A stretch of 64,000 nt of DNA, from the NCBI GenBank assembly GCA_963969595.1, contig OZ018409.1, positions 39,569,282 to 39,633,281 of the forward strand. Direction: 5' to 3'. The first letter of the stretch is position 1; each line of letters opens with the position of its first letter. Below the pieces are notes generated by a model that had not been told where the DNA came from, made no database searches, and saw nothing but the letters and a program-made list of their open reading frames with translations. Shown piece after piece: positions 58,685 to 64,000 of the stretch. The DNA is from Neckera pumila. Lineage: Eukaryota > Streptophyta > Bryopsida > Hypnales > Neckeraceae. The position numbers were made by a program, and so were the translations under genes.

Positions 58685-61600
58685 CTATCTCTTCCCTTTT
58701 TTTCTCTCTGGTGTTCCATGAATCTGAGAGGTATATCCAAACTCCTTCCTCTGATATTCTTCGAAAGCTTCACAGACAGCCTCAACCTAAAACTCCAGAA
58801 AATCAGCTGAATTAGTGCCTCAACGAGGAATTTTAGCAAATAAACTGTGGTTCAAGGGACAAAATTCACCATTAGCAGAATATGAGGCCGAGTGTGACAG
58901 GCACTCTGACCCTGAAGCCGATCCGTTCAAAAAAGCATATCTATAAAGAATTTTGGTTCTGTAGAAATCGATCTTGCACCTACTTGTCAATTGAACAAAA
59001 ATGAGATACTCCTAAACGTGATGATCTTGGAACTTCATGAAAAATGAGTACATGTTCGGACAAGCTATTTTACATGATGAACAAGCCAAGAAGCTAAAAA
59101 CAAAAGAGCCATACATGTTCAGGTTTCTTGGCATACACCCGAATGATTCTGTCTTGAAAAGCTTCTGGTAAAATGTGGCTGATACGGTCCTGCGGTATGA
59201 GGAACTTTTCTGTGCTCTCAAAATCCTGCTCAATCAAACAGTACTCACAGTAAGAAGCAGGGGACTCGCTTCCTTAAAGTTATGATCTTGGAACTTCATG
59301 ACAAAACAGGAATCATGCTCTCCATACATCTGCTGCACATGCCTCACTATCAAGTACATTTACACTGCTCGTGAGTTTACCTGGAAGAAGTGAACTCTAC
59401 AGAGTAGCCACCATCAAATAGCACATGAAAAACCCCACAAAATACACAATTATCACCTGATACAGAACAAAACCAACTTCTGTTCTTCCAAAGAGAGAAA
59501 GTGTTCACTATGATAATTAGCTGAGACTGCAGTGTCATGATTAGTTTGAGATAAAAACAAATTGGCTGCAGCCTTGCACTACACTTTCAAGATTGAGCAC
59601 CAGTAACAAGCACTCAGAGTGGAAAATTTGGCAAAAAGTCATTAATCCTACAGTAAATACACAAGACTAACTGTCGGTTGTACCTGCTGCTCACAGGATT
59701 ATCCTTGCCAAGGGTGAAATCAATGCGTGTGGCATTAACAACCACATCATCCTCAGTAAGATTAACACCAGGGTTTGTCTGCACACGCAATAAAATATAG
59801 ATCTCACAAAAATAACTCAAGAAGTCCTTTACTTAAAATTTAAAAATGTAGGAATAGCTCCAAGTTTGAACCATCTGGTAATTTCAGAGCTGCCGCTCAA
59901 TTAAAATGCAAGTTTGCACAAATGGACACTGAAAGCAAGAGCAGTCTTACTTGAGTAACATAAACAAGTTCATAGGAAAATATGGACTGAACAACCCGTA
60001 TCTTTCTCTGGAGCATTTCAGCAGAGAACATATTTGGTTGTGAGGTCGTCAAGTAAAATCTAGTAACCATACACCCTTAAATCCTTAACACCACTACATA
60101 ATTCGTAGTTAAAATTTCATCTCTGAAAACATTATGATCCGCCTACCAGTTTTAATTTGCTTGAAGATTTTAAACCAGATTTGCCTATACCACATACCAG
60201 AGCGGACCATAAAAACTCACTTGGGAGCAGATGATATCTTGAGCAGTAACGTCCTTGAAATGCTCCAGGTATTCCTTCGGAACAGCATATTCATTGCAAA
60301 ACTGGAACGCAGAACACATGAGTCATCTGTAGAAAGTTGACGAATCGGAGCTTTTATTTACAAAGTCGATCTTTTACTGCAAACGCAGTCCACGCGCACA
60401 AACTATTCTAATAAACTCATCTCCTAATAACTGTTTAGATGTACCATAAACAAATCGATGTACCTGATATAATTGTCTTCGTCTCATTCGCAAGACGACT
60501 TCACGGGCTTGTTGCAGTTCAGGTTGCTCGGCAGTCTCAATTGTCTTCAATATAGTGTCATCCAACTGAACACAGTACCACAACCCTTTATGATATAACA
60601 TCCAAGTGAATCTTGAGATTGGCACGAACACACATTGGAACAAATGCAAACAAAAATTGGATTTCGTCAAAATTCTTCTGGAAGTCCATCTATACATACC
60701 TTCCAAAACCTTGAAGGCCCCTCAATGTAAGAGGTTAATTTCAGATAATCATTGGCCAGAAGTAAAGCATCGACCAGCATCAGTTCCAAGGCCTACAACG
60801 ATGACAGAAGCCACTTGATAATTAGGTCATCCTAACTCATCATGTGCAAAACATTAGGAGTTGACTAGCCAGTAAATATTAGACATGTTCAGGGACAAAT
60901 AGCCTAGAGGTTTGCCCAGATCGATTTTAGGATATAAGTTCCGTCAGAATACATCGTAATGCAAAAAGTACAATACAATTTGATTGAGATGATTTCTGTC
61001 CAAAGTGTATTGTGACTAAGTGATTGACTCGTAAGTGAGCAAGAGACAGTATTCTGGTTGCATTCTTAGGTAGAAAAAAACTTTGTTTTGCAATTTCTAA
61101 CCTTCGCAGGCATATGACAAGTCTATCAGTTGCTTTCCTTTTTCCTTTTTGACAAACATTGTCAATTACTACATGGAGTATATTTTAGGCCATCAGTACA
61201 TGGTTCACTTTTAAAGATAAAAATAAAATTTAACTTTAAAAATGATTCCAATTCATTTGGCGAAGATCTAAAACGGTTTTTAGAGGTTTGACCAGACAGA
61301 TAATTTTTAATCATCATGCTTAACATCTTCTCTTAGATCCAAAATTCAAAATAATTCAGAAAGTCATATTTCATAGCGCATTTAAGGTGTCCCATATTGA
61401 GGCAATTGGAGGATAATAGTGAACATCCATTGGAGATATTTTCGGCACGGATGAATAACTGCTGACACTTTTTCAAAATAATGTGATCCTTATGCTGCGC
61501 TTCATATTGTGAAGGCTGTTGTATGCATTTACTTTGGCATTTAAAGTAAATGCATATAACTTGCATGTTCAACAAACGAAATGTTCAACGTAGAAAGAGA

Positions 61601-63913
61601 GGCCCACCTTTACTTTGGCATGAGTGTAAACTGTGCGACACAGGTCTGCTCTCGTTTGGAATAAACGGTATATAGTAAGAGCTGGTTCCACAAACTCATG
61701 TTAGAAACCAGGCGCAGCACAAAAACAACCTTCTACCAATGACAGAGACTACCTGAAAGAGAAATCATAATTCAAAAGGCTTGAGTTCATGATTTGATAA
61801 GGCGAACTTGAGAATTTACCTTCTTTTGCTTTAAAGCAAATTTCATCGTCTATGACCTTCATGTTTTCAATCAACCTGAAAGGAATTCAAGTGTAACCTG
61901 TGAGTGCCGTGTCCTGTTGATGAGAGGTGGCTATCATTGCAAATAACTTGTGACGTACTGAGAACATTAGACAAAACGACGTACGAATGAATAGGGGAAG
62001 AAATGATTGAACATTAGATAAGCTACGCAAATAACACAGATAAGCAAAATAGTGGATTGCCCACAGAACAAAACCTGCAAGCCCCGAAATAAACAACCAG
62101 ACTTACAGATAATACATCAAGACAAAAAACGCTGCGGTTAAGATTGCAACCTGTGGTAATCAAAATTCCTTCCAAGGCCACAAGCTCTTGTGTCTCTTTC
62201 GATGTAGTCAAACCTGGAAGGAAGCGAGTACATTAGAACAGTAAATGAATCTCCATAACACTGACATAAAATCCCGAAATCCAGAAGAAGGTAACCTGCT
62301 TGAAAGATAGTGAGTTACGCACTTGTCAACGTCAATTCCATTTCGTCCATTCGCTACAATATCAAAAAGAAATCTCTTATGACCATGCACCTGCTAGTTG
62401 CATGCTCCAATTTAGAACAACCCTGCTAATTTTAATTTCTGCAGATATAAAGCTACCCTCCAATAACTACTATAGTTGCAAGGAAGCACAAAGTAAGCTG
62501 ATATGATATAGGCAAGTATAGGCAAGTAAAGAACGCACATAAGATATCAGTACAGGCAATAAAACTAATTCCAGATTGAAGGATCCGGTTTCCAAATAAA
62601 GAGTCAGACTTAGCTTTGACTTGTCTTACAACAAGTCACTAACATTGGTGCTACATATAGATAGAATTGTTCAACCAAAGGTCCCTGCCGGGGCCCCTGC
62701 TCGTGATCACAAGTCAAGACATCAGGAATCAGAGCTTAACAAGCAAATGCGGTTCGATTCACCTGAACAGTGGAACCCTTCGACGCTGCAAGTATCAAGG
62801 CCTGCTCAACATTTCCCTCGAAAGCATTCAGTACATCTTCTACCACAGGAACTCTATTTCATAATGATCTTACACAAAAATAGCATTCATAATCAATACA
62901 TAACCCTTCAATAGGTAAAAATTCTGAAGCATTTGCAACAGAAAAATCTTCTTACCTGGACTTTCTTAAGGTCAGAGAGATCAATATCGATATGGTGTAA
63001 ATCAGCAATATACTCTATCATATCTGCTGACATCTGTTCATGACTCCTGCAATAGCATGTCAAAATTAGACAACGAGAGACTCATGCTCAGGCCACAAAG
63101 TTCCTTCCCTCGTTATTAAATACAATAGCTACCTACAGCAATGACAATAGGCATGACAACTGCGCAACACTACTGACAACTGATTCGAAAAGCACAAGGA
63201 TCCAATTTATCTTAAATTAATGAAAAAGGTGAAACACAAAGTGACAATTCATACCAAAATAATTAAAAGGCACCAAAAGCACAAAAAATATATGAAAAGG
63301 AGTAAACCGCACCACTTCAAATTCGGAAGCGCTCGAGGGAGGAATGCATTGTCAAAGACATGACTAAAAGGTCCATGACCGATATCATGAAGCAGTCCTA
63401 TGTATCCATGTACCAGTAGAGGACTACATTGTTAGAAAGTACGTCGTTGTCATGAATCCATGAGCACCACAAGCATGAAAATCTCAGCAAACACGTTTAA
63501 TTCTACATTCGCTTTGAGTGGCAACCGTATAAACTTAACAACTCTCCAATCAGCACAGCCGAGGGAGGAAACCTAGAATAACCTCGAATAACAATTAAAT
63601 ACCTAGAATAACCTCTCAATTATGACAATGCAATGTTCTCAGAACAACAGGAATGATGTGTTTCTCCAGCAGACTTTCAAGACAAAAGTCTTCTCAACAA
63701 ATAAGGTCATATGAGTATTTGAAAGCAACAAGTCGAGTGAAAAGACAAATGGTACACTAATACGCACGATTTAGAACGCTGGACTTATTTTCAGAACTGG
63801 TTCACCTTATTTTCAATGGCTGGCCATTTCGAATACAAACTGTAAAGAGGCCCTAAATTACCTGCTAATTTGACGACGCTGAAATCAACAGGCTCCATTT
63901 CCAATTCATCACC
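58685..63913 (-). CDS. VEN4: VEN4/SAMHD1-type dNTP triphosphohydrolase, 3' 15 exons (partial)
   Basis: Exons in the window, 5' to 3': 63913-63862, 63397-63313, 63046-62956, 62801-62763, 62390-62323, 62213-62151, 61875-61820, 61681-61608, 60792-60700, 60565-60464, 60301-60221, 59778-59684, 59396-59381, 59225-59115, 58786-58685. All join in frame and give the last ~375 residues. The enzyme hydrolyses dNTPs to nucleosides and triphosphate and controls nucleotide pools; Arabidopsis VENOSA4 is the plant homologue. The HD metal site is [12 protein letters not shown] (exon 63397); further marks are [78 protein letters not shown] and [17 protein letters not shown]. The C terminus is short and basic ([11 protein letters not shown] at 58687-58685). 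Exon 59396-59381 is only 16 nt. The N-terminal exons lie beyond position 64000. Confidence 0.95.
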
Positions 63914-64000
63914 CTGTGAGCAATGACAGCAGATTTTAGAGAAACAACAGAAAATGATACGCAAACTGGACAATTGAGGATCATTGGGACATTTTAAAAT

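Noticed and set aside
62801..62870. Longer version of VEN4 exon 4 (frame including [15 protein letters not shown])
   Set aside because: No acceptor in the right phase; starting at 62801 after gttgagcag gives a phase-0 exon that matches the family (ALILAASK).
1..64000. CRISPR arrays, bacterial operons, tRNA or rRNA genes
   Set aside because: The sequence is plant nuclear DNA; no cloverleaf-type or rRNA sequence was recognised by eye, and the tandem repeats lack spacer structure.

Overview
The window is nuclear DNA of a land plant. It holds intron-bearing genes with GT..AG junctions for a BURP-domain protein pair, a PUX1-type UBX protein, the 20S proteasome subunit beta-3, a VEN4/SAMHD1-type dNTP hydrolase and a DUF4228 (PADRE) protein. 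Telo-box promoter motifs and a CACTA transposon point the same way. The species cannot be read from sequence alone. Some protein features, such as the proteasome N terminus [10 protein letters not shown], differ from the flowering-plant sequences I know and would suit a non-seed plant (bryophyte, lycophyte or fern), but that is a weak inference.

Layout. 1-3.5 kb: a small TTAA-flanked element, then a DUF4228 gene on the minus strand and an orphan plus-strand core promoter. 3.5-16.2 kb: gene-free, AT-rich, made largely of TTAA-flanked elements of about 920-930 bp (two related subfamilies, called A and B here), their fragments, hairpins and a minisatellite. 17.2-24.7 kb: a divergent gene pair, PUX1 (minus, 7 exons, 255 aa) and PBC1 (plus, 7 exons, 204 aa), separated by a triplicated repeat and a telo-box promoter. 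24.9-28.9 kb: a 522-bp terminal-inverted-repeat element, a 660-bp foldback and AT-rich DNA. 28.9-33.6 kb and 53.1-57.55 kb: two arms of one inverted duplication, each carrying a BURP gene. The 19.5-kb spacer between them holds more TTAA elements, a three-exon gene of unknown function, and an intact-ended 6,960-bp non-autonomous CACTA element with a 3-bp target-site duplication (AGA). 58.7-64 kb: the last 15 exons of a VEN4/SAMHD1 homologue on the minus strand, cut by the window edge.

The genes do not form a pathway. PBC1 and PUX1 both belong to the ubiquitin-proteasome/CDC48 system and lie head to head, which may be chance. The main biology is genome structure: a TTAA-targeting, CCC-ended family of non-autonomous elements that looks piggyBac-like, one copy of it nested inside a CACTA element with a related copy of the host sequence lacking the insertion; and a divergently oriented BURP pair in which one copy has lost its original start codon and can use an in-frame ATG created seven codons downstream. 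All calls come from reading the sequence; no database search was possible.
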